Below are positions 7,545 to 14,630 of a DNA stretch of 15,639 nt, one piece after another. Origin of the DNA: ANME-2 cluster archaeon (GTDB lineage Archaea > Halobacteriota > Methanosarcinia > Methanosarcinales > Methanocomedenaceae); contig JAKRWB010000009.1 of the NCBI GenBank assembly GCA_022353185.1, forward strand, positions 1 through 15,639, given 5' to 3'. The position numbers were made by a program, and so were the translations under genes. The stretch's first letter is position 1. The number at the start of each line of letters is the position of its first letter. The notes beneath the pieces are model-generated. The model saw only the letters and a program-made list of their open reading frames with translations, was not told the origin of the DNA and did no database searches.

Positions 7545-7682
7545 TTAAACCGCTTCTACCTTTTTGATAAGGGTCGGTCTCTCTTTTATCAGTATCCTGT
7601 GCCCGCAGTAATGGCAGCGGATACCCATTACTTCGTAGTCTATCTCCACCGAATGCTTACACCTTGTACATATATATCCCAT
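7545..7682 (-). CDS. rpoP: DNA-directed RNA polymerase subunit P (Rpo12)
   Basis: This 45-residue zinc-ribbon protein is the archaeal counterpart of eukaryotic Rpb12 and helps assemble the RpoD-RpoL-RpoN-RpoP platform. I translated it by hand: it begins MGYICTRCKHSVEIDYE and ends in a basic tail, ERPTLIKKVEAV. Cys5, Cys8, Cys23 and Cys26 (CTRC and CHYC) are the zinc ligands; IRCHYCGHRILIKERP is the conserved Rpb12 core. The start ATG 7682 follows GGAGTGAT, a close match to the anti-Shine-Dalgarno complement, which confirms the start. The gene lies 70 bases after rpl37Ae, and the L37Ae-RpoP pair is a known archaeal gene neighbourhood. It is easily missed because of its length. Confidence 0.96.
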   Translation of the reverse strand: MGYICTRCKHSVEIDYEVMGIRCHYCGHRILIKERPTLIKKVEAV

Positions 7683-7752
7683 TTGACATCACTCCAGGAT
7701 TGGCCTAAAATGTAGTTTCATCTTAAGTAGTATCTTATTCCAGACTAACGGT

Positions 7753-8115
7753 TTATTCATTAGTAGTGATGTATTGAGTTGCTGGTTCCAACTCCATTTC
7801 GTCGGTTTCAGGTTCCAGATCCTCATAGAATATATCAGTCTCCATAGCCTTCTTAACAGACCGGGTTACTGCAAGACCCATGGACGTATTTGGTACATAA
7901 GTACCACCAGTGAAAGTATAGTCACACTTTTTGCAGTTCCAAATGCCTGTATCAGTGCGACGTATAGTCATAAGCCCGCACTTTGGACACTTGTAATCCT
8001 GTCTCATGCGTTCTTCAATATTTGCTACCAGTTTTCGGACCTTCCTACCGTAACGGACACCGAACCTGCCTGCTGAACGGGTTTTATGACCTTTTCTAGT
8101 ATATTTCTTTGCCAT
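7753..8115 (-). CDS. rpl37ae: 50S ribosomal protein L37Ae (eL43) with acidic C-terminal tail
   Basis: This zinc-ribbon protein of the large ribosomal subunit starts with the usual basic stretch, AKKYTRKGHKTRSAGRFG. The zinc ligands are Cys43 and Cys46 (CPKCG) and Cys61 and Cys64 (CKKCD). The folded protein ends near residue 91 (VKKAM), close to the full length I know for the family. Residues 92-120 are an added acidic tail with EDLEPETDEMELEPATQY, unusual for a protein otherwise as basic as this. The start ATG 8115 follows GGAG by nine bases, and only three bases separate it from the rrp42 stop. Identity is certain; the function of the tail is unknown. Confidence 0.96.
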   Translation of the reverse strand: MAKKYTRKGHKTRSAGRFGVRYGRKVRKLVANIEERMRQDYKCPKCGLMTIRRTDTGIWNCKKCDYTFTGGTYVPNTSMGLAVTRSVKKAMETDIFYEDLEPETDEMELEPATQYITTNE

Positions 8116-8118
8116 GAA

Positions 8119-8898
8119 TTAAATCTCCAGGAATTTTTCTCTAATCTCCTGCGCTTTTTTGCAGGATATATCTACTATATAATTTATCTGATCAACTGTA
8201 AGCGATCCATTTCCGCTTTTTTGCATGCCTGCTATGGCACCTTCCTGGTTGGAAATGACGGTCAGCTTGCAATCTGCAACCCGTTCCTCTTCCATGGACG
8301 GGTCAAATACAATCCCGCCACCAATATCCACTGCCGTCACTGACACCGGTATATCTCTCATGGGTAGAGGCATATCTTCGCCAATACCATAGCGCTCACC
8401 AGGTATCTTGGCTGTCAGTAGTGCTGCAATTGCACCCAGTGAAGCTGCATCCATGAGGTTTCCGCAGTCATCCAGTACATGGATATCAATGAAGACCATC
8501 CAGACTTGCTCTCCCTCTTTAATGCACAACTTCTTTAAATCTATTGCGCCTGATTCACGGACACCCCTGTCAGTCACCCTGGCAAGTTCAATAGCGTTCT
8601 CCCTTGGGGGACCGGATTCAAATTCAGGGGATGCGAGAGGTATCAGCTCCATGCTGGTGATAATAACACCCACATCAGGACTGTCTGGGAACGGTGTTCC
8701 TGGTTGTATCTTCACACCGGCAATTATCTTGGTATCGCCGATCTCCACCCGTGCCGAACCTTCAGCTTTATCGATAACACCTGTCTCAATGAAAATGTTC
8801 CTTGTCTCTTCAGGTTTACGACCATCGAGTCTCTCGCCTTTTAACATTAGACGGATTAATTGGTCTTTCTGTATTATTGATACGACCTGTTTATTCAT
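8119..8898 (-). CDS. rrp42: Exosome complex component Rrp42
   Basis: Rrp42 is the catalytically silent RNase PH-fold subunit that alternates with Rrp41 in the six-membered ring of the archaeal exosome. The protein has 259 residues from ATG 8898, the usual size. Visible features are LMLKGERLDGRKPEETRNI near the N-terminus, VEIGDTKIIAGVKI, the strand pair GVIITSMELIPLASPEFESG, and DIHVLDDCGNLMDAASLGAI. The paired catalytic Asp residues of Rrp41 are missing at the matching place, as expected for this subunit. The start is set by AGGAGG nine bases upstream, inside the end of rrp41, so the genes overlap by eight bases and are translated together, which suits subunits needed in equal amounts. A longer in-frame version adds 15 residues but would skip this ribosome-binding site. 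Confidence 0.97.
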   Translation of the reverse strand: MNKQVVSIIQKDQLIRLMLKGERLDGRKPEETRNIFIETGVIDKAEGSARVEIGDTKIIAGVKIQPGTPFPDSPDVGVIITSMELIPLASPEFESGPPRENAIELARVTDRGVRESGAIDLKKLCIKEGEQVWMVFIDIHVLDDCGNLMDAASLGAIAALLTAKIPGERYGIGEDMPLPMRDIPVSVTAVDIGGGIVFDPSMEEERVADCKLTVISNQEGAIAGMQKSGNGSLTVDQINYIVDISCKKAQEIREKFLEI

Positions 8899-9865
8899 GG
8901 AAATCATCCTCCTCTGTTTCAGGTTCCTCAACTGTTTCTTCAACTATTTCCTCATCCGTTTCCTCGTCTTCTTCTTCGGGGGCGTTTTCCTTTATTTCAG
9001 GTTCTTCTTCATCAGTTTCGCCGGTAACCTCTTCGTCTACTTCGTATACTTCTTCAGTCCCGGTAGTAACATCCTCTGAAGCTTCGTTTTCCTCAGCAGT
9101 TATAACCTCTTCCACAGATGGTGCTTCAGTTTCGTCTTCATTCGCGCCCTGCATCTTGGCATAGTGATCTATCAGTGCCTGTCTTTGTACTTCATACACC
9201 TGACGGCACCCTTCCTGTGCCATTATCAGGCCGGCTTTCAGCTCTTCAGGTGTGAGATTCCCATCCATCTGTAACAGGGTTATCTTTCCATCCTGTGTCA
9301 TTGCAATGGGAACATCAGCCTGTCCGTAATTGTCCTCATCTTTGTTCAGGTCCAATACAAGAGTATCGTCAACTTTTCCAAATGCACATGCACTGACCAA
9401 ACCCCGCATGGGGATACCTGCATCAGCCAGGGCAACAGATGCTGCGTTAAGGGCAGCTGTTCTGGTCCCTGCATCCGCCTGCAACACTTCAACAAAAATA
9501 TCGATTGCGGATTTTGGGAAATATTCAGTGAAAACCTGGTCTTCAAGTGCTTCCCGGCTAACCTTTGATACTTCAGTACTCCGCCGGTCAGGTCCGGGCC
9601 GTTTTCTGTCTTCAACTGAGAACGAGGCCATATTGTACTTATATCTCACAATGGCCCTGGTTGATTCCTGTTGATGCCTGGGATGTACTTCCCTGGGCCC
9701 ATAAACTGCTGCAATTACCTTGTTCTTACCGAATTCAAGATAACATGAACCATCCGCTCTCGCCAGTACACCAACTTCAATTTTAATATCACGTATCTGG
9801 TCGAGTTTTCTACCGTCAAGACGTAAACCATTCTCGTCTATGAACTTTTCTGGTTTGTCGCTCAT
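8891..9865 (-). CDS. rrp41: Exosome complex exonuclease Rrp41 with long acidic C-terminal tail
   Basis: Rrp41 is the active phosphorolytic 3'-5' exoribonuclease subunit of the archaeal exosome. Residues 1-240 are a complete RNase PH fold: GLRLDGRKLDQIRDI (13-27), IAAVYGPREVHPRH (51-64), the Arg-rich RKRPGPDRRSTEVSK (87-101), and DAGTRTAALNAASVAL (131-146), which holds the phosphate-binding region. DLNKDEDNYGQADVPIAM (172-189) carries Asp178 and Asp184 at the six-residue spacing of the known catalytic pair. Residues 241-324 are a low-complexity tail: 43 of 84 residues are Asp or Glu, with a single Lys and no Arg. Archaeal Rrp41 proteins I know end near residue 245-250, so the tail is an addition. 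The tail stays in frame up to the rrp42 ribosome-binding site and is therefore genuine. The start ATG 9865 follows GAGAGG. Confidence 0.97.
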   Translation of the reverse strand: MSDKPEKFIDENGLRLDGRKLDQIRDIKIEVGVLARADGSCYLEFGKNKVIAAVYGPREVHPRHQQESTRAIVRYKYNMASFSVEDRKRPGPDRRSTEVSKVSREALEDQVFTEYFPKSAIDIFVEVLQADAGTRTAALNAASVALADAGIPMRGLVSACAFGKVDDTLVLDLNKDEDNYGQADVPIAMTQDGKITLLQMDGNLTPEELKAGLIMAQEGCRQVYEVQRQALIDHYAKMQGANEDETEAPSVEEVITAEENEASEDVTTGTEEVYEVDEEVTGETDEEEPEIKENAPEEEDEETDEEIVEETVEEPETEEDDFHE

Positions 9866-9899
9866 TTCATCATTCCTCTCTTTTGTAAATATAATTTAT

Positions 9900-10607
9900 T
9901 CAGTCCAGGAGTTCATTCAAAATATCCGGACTTTCTGGCTCTTCTTTTTTCTCTTTCACTTCCCCTTTCAACAGCCTGCCAATACGTTCTGTAAGTCCTT
10001 GCTTGTGGGCTTCGTGCACAATGATGTTTATGGCATCCAATGCCCTGGCCATACCTTTATCCTTACCAGTCACCCAGATAACTCCATTCTGCCCCACAAA
10101 GATATTACAATTAGTTTCTTTTTTCAACATGGAGATCATGGAACCCCCTCTTCCAATCACCCTTGGCACTTTCACAGGTGATATCTCCATAAGTATTCCG
10201 TTTTTGATAACCATTGATCTGTTATTGCGCATGGTGAGGTCCACCTTCATGGAAGGCGTGAGTTCCTTTACCAGGACCATAACTGAGTCTCCTACTGTCA
10301 GGTACTTGCTCATGTCACTGGAATCAATTCGTCTTGGATATTCAGAATAATTGAGCCAACCCTCGTAGGGTGACTTGATATCCAATATCCAGTTTGAGAA
10401 GGTAACTGATTTGACCGTGCCTATGATTACATCTCCACTCAATGGGATATACAATCCCGATAACGGAACAACTCGTACTTTACCTTTATCACTGGCAACT
10501 CCATACAATTTCGCATAAATTTTTCCATCTCGCACATAGGTCCCATCACCTGCTTTTTGCACATCATCAGACAAAAAATCGCCAGGAACTACTACTTTTT
10601 TATTCAT
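9900..10607 (-). CDS. rrp4: Exosome complex RNA-binding protein Rrp4
   Basis: Rrp4 forms, alone or mixed with Csl4, the three-subunit cap over the exosome ring and feeds RNA to the pore. The order expected of the family is visible in 235 residues: an N-terminal beta domain (VVVPGDFLSDD at 5-15), an S1 domain at about 60-128 (VIIGTVKSVTFSNWILDI), and a KH domain at about 147-205 (VPRVIGRGGSMISMLKKET, with GRGG at 152-155). The C-terminal 25 residues are charged and end in PESPDILNELLD. The start ATG 10607 follows GAGG closely. It lies 34 bases before rrp41 and 38 bases after SBDS. The clear KH domain distinguishes it from Csl4, which carries a zinc ribbon and is not present here. Confidence 0.97.
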   Translation of the reverse strand: MNKKVVVPGDFLSDDVQKAGDGTYVRDGKIYAKLYGVASDKGKVRVVPLSGLYIPLSGDVIIGTVKSVTFSNWILDIKSPYEGWLNYSEYPRRIDSSDMSKYLTVGDSVMVLVKELTPSMKVDLTMRNNRSMVIKNGILMEISPVKVPRVIGRGGSMISMLKKETNCNIFVGQNGVIWVTGKDKGMARALDAINIIVHEAHKQGLTERIGRLLKGEVKEKKEEPESPDILNELLD

Positions 10608-10645
10608 TTTAACCTCAAATCAACATTATGACATTATTCCTATAA

Positions 10646-11341
10646 TCACTTCAAAACACGTATTTCAGCAGTTCCCTTTGTTAAATGATTGACCAAACCA
10701 AACAAATCGTCTTGCATACCTGCAGGAATGGTGACCACGCCGATCCAACTCCCATCCTTTTGCCACTCTTCTTTACTTAAAGTCCCGAATTTTGATATGG
10801 CTCCATAAGCCTTTGGAGCATAATCCTTATCGATCCTGACTGCAACATTGACTTCCTCAAACCGAATCGGTATGATGGGGCGAATCGCCTTCATCACGGT
10901 CGTTACCTGTTCATCCACACTCTTCAAGGGGTCAATATGTACACCTGCTTCTTCCATCGCACGCTCTATCCTGTTCGGCGGATGTGGAGTCCTGGTCTGC
11001 GGGTTGATAGCATTGGCCGCAATAAAAGTGATTATTCTCCGTTTTTTCTCTTCAAGTATAGCTTTGCGCTGTTCAGTGGTCAGATGTATCTCACCGTGCA
11101 GGATAATATGCTTAGCAATTTCAAATACATTTTGTGTTTCGAATGTGTTCTCGATATCCTGTTCTGCCGGTCGGTCTCCCCGGCTGGCATTTTCGAACAC
11201 ATCTTCCACTGCCAGTATTTTTTCAATATCGATATCTTCACCGCGTTTTAAGGAAAACGCTCCGTCAGGATCTACATATACCTCGTACTGCTTGCCCCCT
11301 TTCTTTAATCTGGCAATTACAGCATCGTCTAGTGTGACCAT
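10646..11341 (-). CDS. sdo1: Ribosome maturation protein SBDS (Sdo1)
   Basis: SBDS, the homologue of the Shwachman-Bodian-Diamond protein, helps release anti-association factor aIF6 from new 50S subunits. From ATG 11341 the protein has 231 residues and begins MVTLDDAVIARLKKGGKQYE, the standard family start; three more upstream codons (from GTG) are in frame but unlikely. The three domains are visible: the N-terminal FYSH domain (1-90; EVYVDPDGAF, then VFENASRGDRP), a central helical domain (LTTEQRKAILEEKKRRIITF and PHPPNRIERAMEEAGVHIDP), and a C-terminal ferredoxin-like domain (RPIIPIRFEEVNVAVRI to EIRVLK). It lies 30 bases after psmA and 38 before rrp4, a conserved archaeal order. Confidence 0.97.
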   Translation of the reverse strand: MVTLDDAVIARLKKGGKQYEVYVDPDGAFSLKRGEDIDIEKILAVEDVFENASRGDRPAEQDIENTFETQNVFEIAKHIILHGEIHLTTEQRKAILEEKKRRIITFIAANAINPQTRTPHPPNRIERAMEEAGVHIDPLKSVDEQVTTVMKAIRPIIPIRFEEVNVAVRIDKDYAPKAYGAISKFGTLSKEEWQKDGSWIGVVTIPAGMQDDLFGLVNHLTKGTAEIRVLK

Positions 11342-11371
11342 TTTCAACACATCTAAAAATATTAGGTTTAT

Positions 11372-12172
11372 TTATTCCTCTGTATCTTCATCCGGGGATT
11401 TGACATCCTCATTCTTTGATTCTTCACCAGAATCATCATCGCCAGAATGGGAATCCAATACTCTCTGGACATAATCGGCAACTTCCTGGGGTTCAAGTTT
11501 CTTGAACTGCTTTGATTTCAGTTCTACAACACCAATTTCTATGGTAGATGCATTGAACCTTCCTTCAGTGGTATTGTGCAGTGCCTCCAGGCCCAGTAAT
11601 ATGGCATCTTCCAGTTTGATGTCATCAGAATATTTTTCCTCAAAAACTTCCATTACCTCTGCCCGGCCTGCACCAATCCCGGTGGCTTTGTATTCCAACA
11701 GTGCACCGCTGGGGTCGGTCTCGAACAGCCTTGCTTCGCTATCCTCAACACCGGCTATCAGAAGAGCAGTGCCGAAAGGTCTTACACCGCCATACTGGGT
11801 ATAAGTCTGTTTGAAATCGCAAATTTTCTTAGACAAGACCTCTACCCCTATGGGTTCGTCATAAGATACTTTGTTAACCTGTGCTTCTACCCTCGCCCTG
11901 TCTATCAGGGCCCTTGCATCGGCCACTAAACCTGAAGTAGCAGCTCCCATGTGGTCATCTATCTGGAATATCTTTTCAATGGATTCGGCCACCAGCAGTT
12001 TGCTGGTCACGCGTTTATCCACAAGCAATGCAACGCCGTCAACGGCTTTTACCCCCACGGCAGTGGTGCCCCGCTTAACAGCTTCGCGGGCATATTCAAC
12101 CTGGAATAATCTTCCGTCAGGACTAAACACTGTGATAGCCCTATCATAGCCCATTTGTGGTGCCATCTGCAT
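11372..12172 (-). CDS. psmA: Proteasome subunit alpha
   Basis: The alpha subunits form the outer gated rings of the archaeal 20S proteasome and dock the PAN or Cdc48 ATPases. The 266 residues begin with the alpha-specific tail MQMAPQMGYDRAITVFSPDG, whose Tyr-Asp-Arg (9-11) is the gate motif, followed by the alpha signature RLFQVEYAREAVKRGTTAVG. Beta subunits lack this stretch and have a catalytic Thr. GGVRPFGTALLIAG and EYKATGIGAGRAEVMEVFEE follow as expected. Residues from about 239 (LDSHSGDDDSGEE) form an acidic tail with DEDTEE at the end, longer than many homologues. The start ATG 12172 follows GGAG by eleven bases; Met3 is also possible. The pop5 stop is two bases upstream. The beta subunit gene is elsewhere. 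Confidence 0.97.
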   Translation of the reverse strand: MQMAPQMGYDRAITVFSPDGRLFQVEYAREAVKRGTTAVGVKAVDGVALLVDKRVTSKLLVAESIEKIFQIDDHMGAATSGLVADARALIDRARVEAQVNKVSYDEPIGVEVLSKKICDFKQTYTQYGGVRPFGTALLIAGVEDSEARLFETDPSGALLEYKATGIGAGRAEVMEVFEEKYSDDIKLEDAILLGLEALHNTTEGRFNASTIEIGVVELKSKQFKKLEPQEVADYVQRVLDSHSGDDDSGEESKNEDVKSPDEDTEE

Positions 12173-12174
12173 AA

Positions 12175-12729
12175 TTAATCAATCTCCTTGTCTGTTAAAT
12201 CAAAAACCGTTATACCTAAATATCTGGTACCTGAATTATTTAGTGTATTTTCATAGTGAGGGCTGTCCGGCAATATATCCATTTCGTTGTTAACTCTGCG
12301 GACTATCTTGCCTGAAATCGCCATGTTGGCTATGAAAAACTCACATTCATCCAATTCTGCGGTTCTTTCTCTTTCTGGTTCGACCTGTTTAATGTCCTTG
12401 ATTAGTAAATAGTTTTGGGTTGTTGCGCGTACTGTGCCCGAAACCCCCAGCACTTTTATCCTCACGCACAGACCTTTAATGGATGAAATTGATGCCATTA
12501 CACCCCTTACCTCCCAGACTTTGGTTGCAGCACATTGCATAATGCCGCTATACTCGTCAAAAGCCAGCAGGCGCATGCCCAGTTCACTGCTGCCCACATC
12601 ACCCACAAGCGCTGTTGCCGCAAAGTTCAATTCATGTATCAGGTCGTGTCTGGATATTTTGTCTTCAGCTGCCAGTGAAAAAGCCAAATAACGTTTTGAT
12701 TCCCGCAGGGTCGGAGGTAATATCTTCAT
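12175..12729 (-). CDS. rnp2: Ribonuclease P protein component 2 (Pop5) with C-terminal extension
   Basis: Pop5 pairs with Rpp30 to activate the RNase P catalytic RNA, which matures tRNA 5' ends. Residues 1-110 are the recognisable family: LPPTLRESKRYLAFSL (4-19), HELNFAATALVGDVGSSELG, then the strands RLLAFDEYSGIMQCAATKVW and CVRIKVLGVSGTVRATTQNY. Archaeal Pop5 proteins as I know them are about 110-135 residues; this one has 184. The extra 70 or so residues (from about 115) include a charged segment, EPERERTAELDECEFF, and then IANMAISGKIVRRVNNEMD, and do not look like a second known domain. ATG 12729 overlaps the rpp30 stop by three to four bases (ATGA), so the two partners are translationally coupled. 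The identity of the core is sound; the extension is unexplained. Confidence 0.92.
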   Translation of the reverse strand: MKILPPTLRESKRYLAFSLAAEDKISRHDLIHELNFAATALVGDVGSSELGMRLLAFDEYSGIMQCAATKVWEVRGVMASISSIKGLCVRIKVLGVSGTVRATTQNYLLIKDIKQVEPERERTAELDECEFFIANMAISGKIVRRVNNEMDILPDSPHYENTLNNSGTRYLGITVFDLTDKEID

Positions 12730-13439
12730 TCCACTACCTCCACGCCTTCCATGATGCGGTTGCTGTCTGTATTACGCCTGGTGATACCCTGCGGCACCAT
12801 CGAGAGTGCAAGTAGTGCTTCATCCTGTGTCATACCAAAGAACATGGCCAGTGCCATCATTTCCCTTGGACTGCGCAGGTCGTAGTGGGACCTGGCATTA
12901 CTGGTGATGACCATGGGAACATTATATTTCCTGGCCAGCATGAGGTTTTGCCGCATGGCAGCGAGAGCTTTTATCCTGCTGCCGCCTCTTTGCATTATCA
13001 ATGCATCCATGTTGAAATCCACGGCAACACCATTATCTGCGGCTTCCTTTGCAAGCACATGATTCAAGGGTTTTCCTTGCGCTGTGGGATGGGCCAGGAT
13101 GTCTACTTTTCCGTTCTCAACTGCAGCGCGATTGATGTCTTCATTTCCCCCACCGATAATGATAATATCCACCATCCCCCTCAACCTGCTGACTTCTTTT
13201 GTGAGTTTCTCCACTTTTTCCACCTGAATCTCGATGCCCGTGTATATCTCAAAGTCGTTGAGAGCGGGCAAGGGAATGTCATGTTTGTGGAGAGTGTTGG
13301 TTTTATTGAAAGAGGTCAGGCAAATTCCAGAATATCCCATGTAATTTGCTTCCAGCACCAGTCTGGACGGGGAATCTGCACAGTCGGGTAGGGAGTGAAT
13401 ATTTAAGTCGTAGAATCTTGATTGTTTTAATACACCCAT
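12726..13439 (-). CDS. rnp3: Ribonuclease P protein component 3 (Rpp30)
   Basis: Rpp30 is a TIM-barrel protein of archaeal RNase P and works as a heterotetramer with Pop5. The protein has 237 residues from ATG 13439, seven bases after a GGAGG that lies at the end of the previous gene. Typical features are FYDLNIHSLPDCADSPSRLV (9-28), MGYSGICLT (34-42), ILAHPT (114-119), GVAVDFNMDALIMQRGGSR (137-155), and VITSNARSHYDLRSPREMMA (177-196) near the C-terminus. These match the family throughout, and the length is normal. The gene starts two bases after the stop of the COG1325 gene and overlaps pop5. This is the usual archaeal order, so expression of the pair is likely balanced by coupling. Confidence 0.96.
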   Translation of the reverse strand: MGVLKQSRFYDLNIHSLPDCADSPSRLVLEANYMGYSGICLTSFNKTNTLHKHDIPLPALNDFEIYTGIEIQVEKVEKLTKEVSRLRGMVDIIIIGGGNEDINRAAVENGKVDILAHPTAQGKPLNHVLAKEAADNGVAVDFNMDALIMQRGGSRIKALAAMRQNLMLARKYNVPMVITSNARSHYDLRSPREMMALAMFFGMTQDEALLALSMVPQGITRRNTDSNRIMEGVEVVE

Positions 13440-13441
13440 TG

Positions 13442-13897
13442 TCAATCCTCCTTTTCGAACATTTCCCGGGCCGCTTCAATTCCAGCCTCGCGCCTGGCCG
13501 GATATGCTTCAATCTTCATTCTCAAATGCACTGCATCTGATGAGCTGGTAATTACCAATCTGCCCTGGTATGCTTCCTGTTTATCAAACCTTATGAACAG
13601 GTTACAATTATCGTCTATCCGCTGTGGCAATTCATTGATGAGCCTCTCTATGCCGGCAGCTCCCAGGTTGTGCCTGATATAGTCTATTATATACTGGCAG
13701 TCTTTTTTCTTTTTCACTTCGGCTTCCATTACTATAATGGGATTACCGTGATAACCTTCAGCAACGGTTTCGTGGACTATGTCAGAGCTATCCTTTTCTT
13801 CATCCGGTGATAGGATGAATAAATCCAGGGCTGACCTGACCTTTACTGGGTCTTCCGTTGCCTGGGCAGTGGTTCGCAGTGCGATATAATGCATCAT
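13442..13897 (-). CDS. RNA-binding protein of the COG1325 family (predicted exosome-associated)
   Basis: This 151-residue protein belongs to the archaeal PF01877/COG1325 group, proposed from gene order to work with the exosome or RNase P; its biochemical role is not established as far as I know. It reads as an alpha/beta protein: HYIALRTTAQATEDPVKV at the start, SALDLFILSP, then a charged EVKKKKDCQYIIDYIR helix and ERLINELPQRIDDNCNLFIR. It ends with the strand LHLRMK-like segment AVHLRMKIEAYPARREA. The first residues fit a region that contacts RNA. The start is ATG 13897 or the next codon, ATG 13894; the ribosome-binding site is weak (AGG). It is the first gene of the exosome cluster after the L15e terminators, and probably has its own promoter at about 13960. 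Confidence 0.9.
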   Translation of the reverse strand: MMHYIALRTTAQATEDPVKVRSALDLFILSPDEEKDSSDIVHETVAEGYHGNPIIVMEAEVKKKKDCQYIIDYIRHNLGAAGIERLINELPQRIDDNCNLFIRFDKQEAYQGRLVITSSSDAVHLRMKIEAYPARREAGIEAAREMFEKED

Positions 13898-13927
13898 GCC
13901 TGAAGCTAATTGATGCTAAAACATACA

Positions 13928-13952
13928 AAAATCCTCCCTTGAGGAGGATTTT
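13928..13952 (-). terminator. Perfect 10-pair hairpin ending in a U-run
   Basis: AAAATCCTCC and GGAGGATTTT pair perfectly around the loop TCAAG, and the minus-strand sequence ends in TTTTTG. It looks like an intrinsic terminator, the second downstream of rpl15e. Its 3' arm contains GGAGG, the Shine-Dalgarno core, but that lies about 35 bases before the next start, too far to serve it. If the promoter near 13960 is real, the hairpin would lie at the 5' end of the COG1325 transcript instead. Confidence 0.5.
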
Positions 13953-13970
13953 CTAATGTATATATTATGC
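13953..13970 (-). promoter_or_regulatory. Candidate promoter of the exosome cluster
   Basis: On the minus strand GCATAATATATACATTAG holds a TATA-like ATATATAC. A transcript would start about 25 bases on, near 13936, leaving a leader of about 40 bases before ATG 13897. The element lies within an AT palindrome (13961-13983, nine-pair arms). Placement between rpl15e terminators and the first gene of the cluster supports it. Confidence 0.4.
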
Positions 13971-13984
13971 AATCCATAATATAC

Positions 13985-14019
13985 AAAAAAATTAAAGGAT
14001 GTGAGGTGGTTTACCTCAC
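13985..14019 (-). terminator. Terminator-like hairpin overlapping the rpl15e stop codon
   Basis: GTGAGGT and ACCTCAC (14019-14001 on the minus strand) form a seven-pair stem with loop AAACC; the TGA stop of rpl15e is inside the 5' arm. Downstream the transcript reads ATCCTTTAA and then seven T (13991-13985). A GC-containing stem followed by a U-tract is the pattern expected of intrinsic termination. It separates the rpl15e transcript from the exosome cluster. Confidence 0.55.
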
Positions 14020-14606
14020 TTTCCAAGATTACCCCGGGACCTGATACTTGGTCTTGTCTTTTCAGTACCATTACCCCGTTTGCGCTGACCGCGACCTTTG
14101 ACTCCGGCACTGGTCTTACCCCTGAATACCCTGCCTTTCTGGACTGGTTCGCACAGCCAGTTCAGGTTCGGGTCGCTCTTTATGACGGGGTGGCTGATAT
14201 CAACCAGGATGATTTCGTACCATTTGTGTTTGCCGTCTTCGCCAACCCAGTACGAGTTTAATACCTGCAAGTTAGGGAATCTGCGTGCAGCTCTCTCTTC
14301 TGCCATGCGCTGGATGCTCTTGCCACGGGTTATTTTTCTCATACCCATGCGTTTGGACCTGCGGCCCCTGATGTATCGAGCCTTGCGGGCACCGCCGCGC
14401 CTGATGCTTACCCTTGCCATGACGATACCCTGTTTGGCTTTATAGCCAAGACCCCGGGCGCGGTCAAGACGGGTTGGTTTATCGATTCTCTGTACTGCTG
14501 CTTCACGTCTCCATTCCTGAAGCCTGTGCCATCTCAGTTCGTGTACATAGGTCTCATCAGGATTTTTCCAGGCGTCCCTAATATAACCATACATTGATTT
14601 TGCCAT
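14016..14606 (-). CDS. rpl15e: 50S ribosomal protein L15e
   Basis: L15e (eL15) is a core protein of the archaeal and eukaryotic large subunit that wraps around 23S rRNA. The 196 residues are the expected length and very basic. The family is obvious from MAKSMYGYIRDAWKNPDETY at the start, RLDRARGLGYKAKQGIVMAR (about 47-66), VSIRRGGARKARYIRGRRSK, and the ending GNGTEKTRPSIRSRGNLGK. The start ATG 14606 follows GGAG by ten bases. The gene has its own long leader with a predicted three-way junction and a TATA-like element about 160 bases upstream, and is followed by terminator-like hairpins. It is thus probably expressed alone, though rpl15e next to the exosome genes is common in archaea. Confidence 0.98.
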   Translation of the reverse strand: MAKSMYGYIRDAWKNPDETYVHELRWHRLQEWRREAAVQRIDKPTRLDRARGLGYKAKQGIVMARVSIRRGGARKARYIRGRRSKRMGMRKITRGKSIQRMAEERAARRFPNLQVLNSYWVGEDGKHKWYEIILVDISHPVIKSDPNLNWLCEPVQKGRVFRGKTSAGVKGRGQRKRGNGTEKTRPSIRSRGNLGK

Positions 14607-14630
14607 GTTTCGTTATCTCCAAATAGTTGT

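Noticed and set aside
8899..8943. Longer N-terminus of Rrp42
   Set aside because: The AGGAGG lies just upstream of ATG 8898, and the added residues are out-of-frame text from the Rrp41 tail.
8802..9164. Plus-strand Ser-rich frame opposite the 3' end of rrp41
   Set aside because: The serine run is the complement of the Glu/Asp codons of the Rrp41 acidic tail, so it is a shadow.
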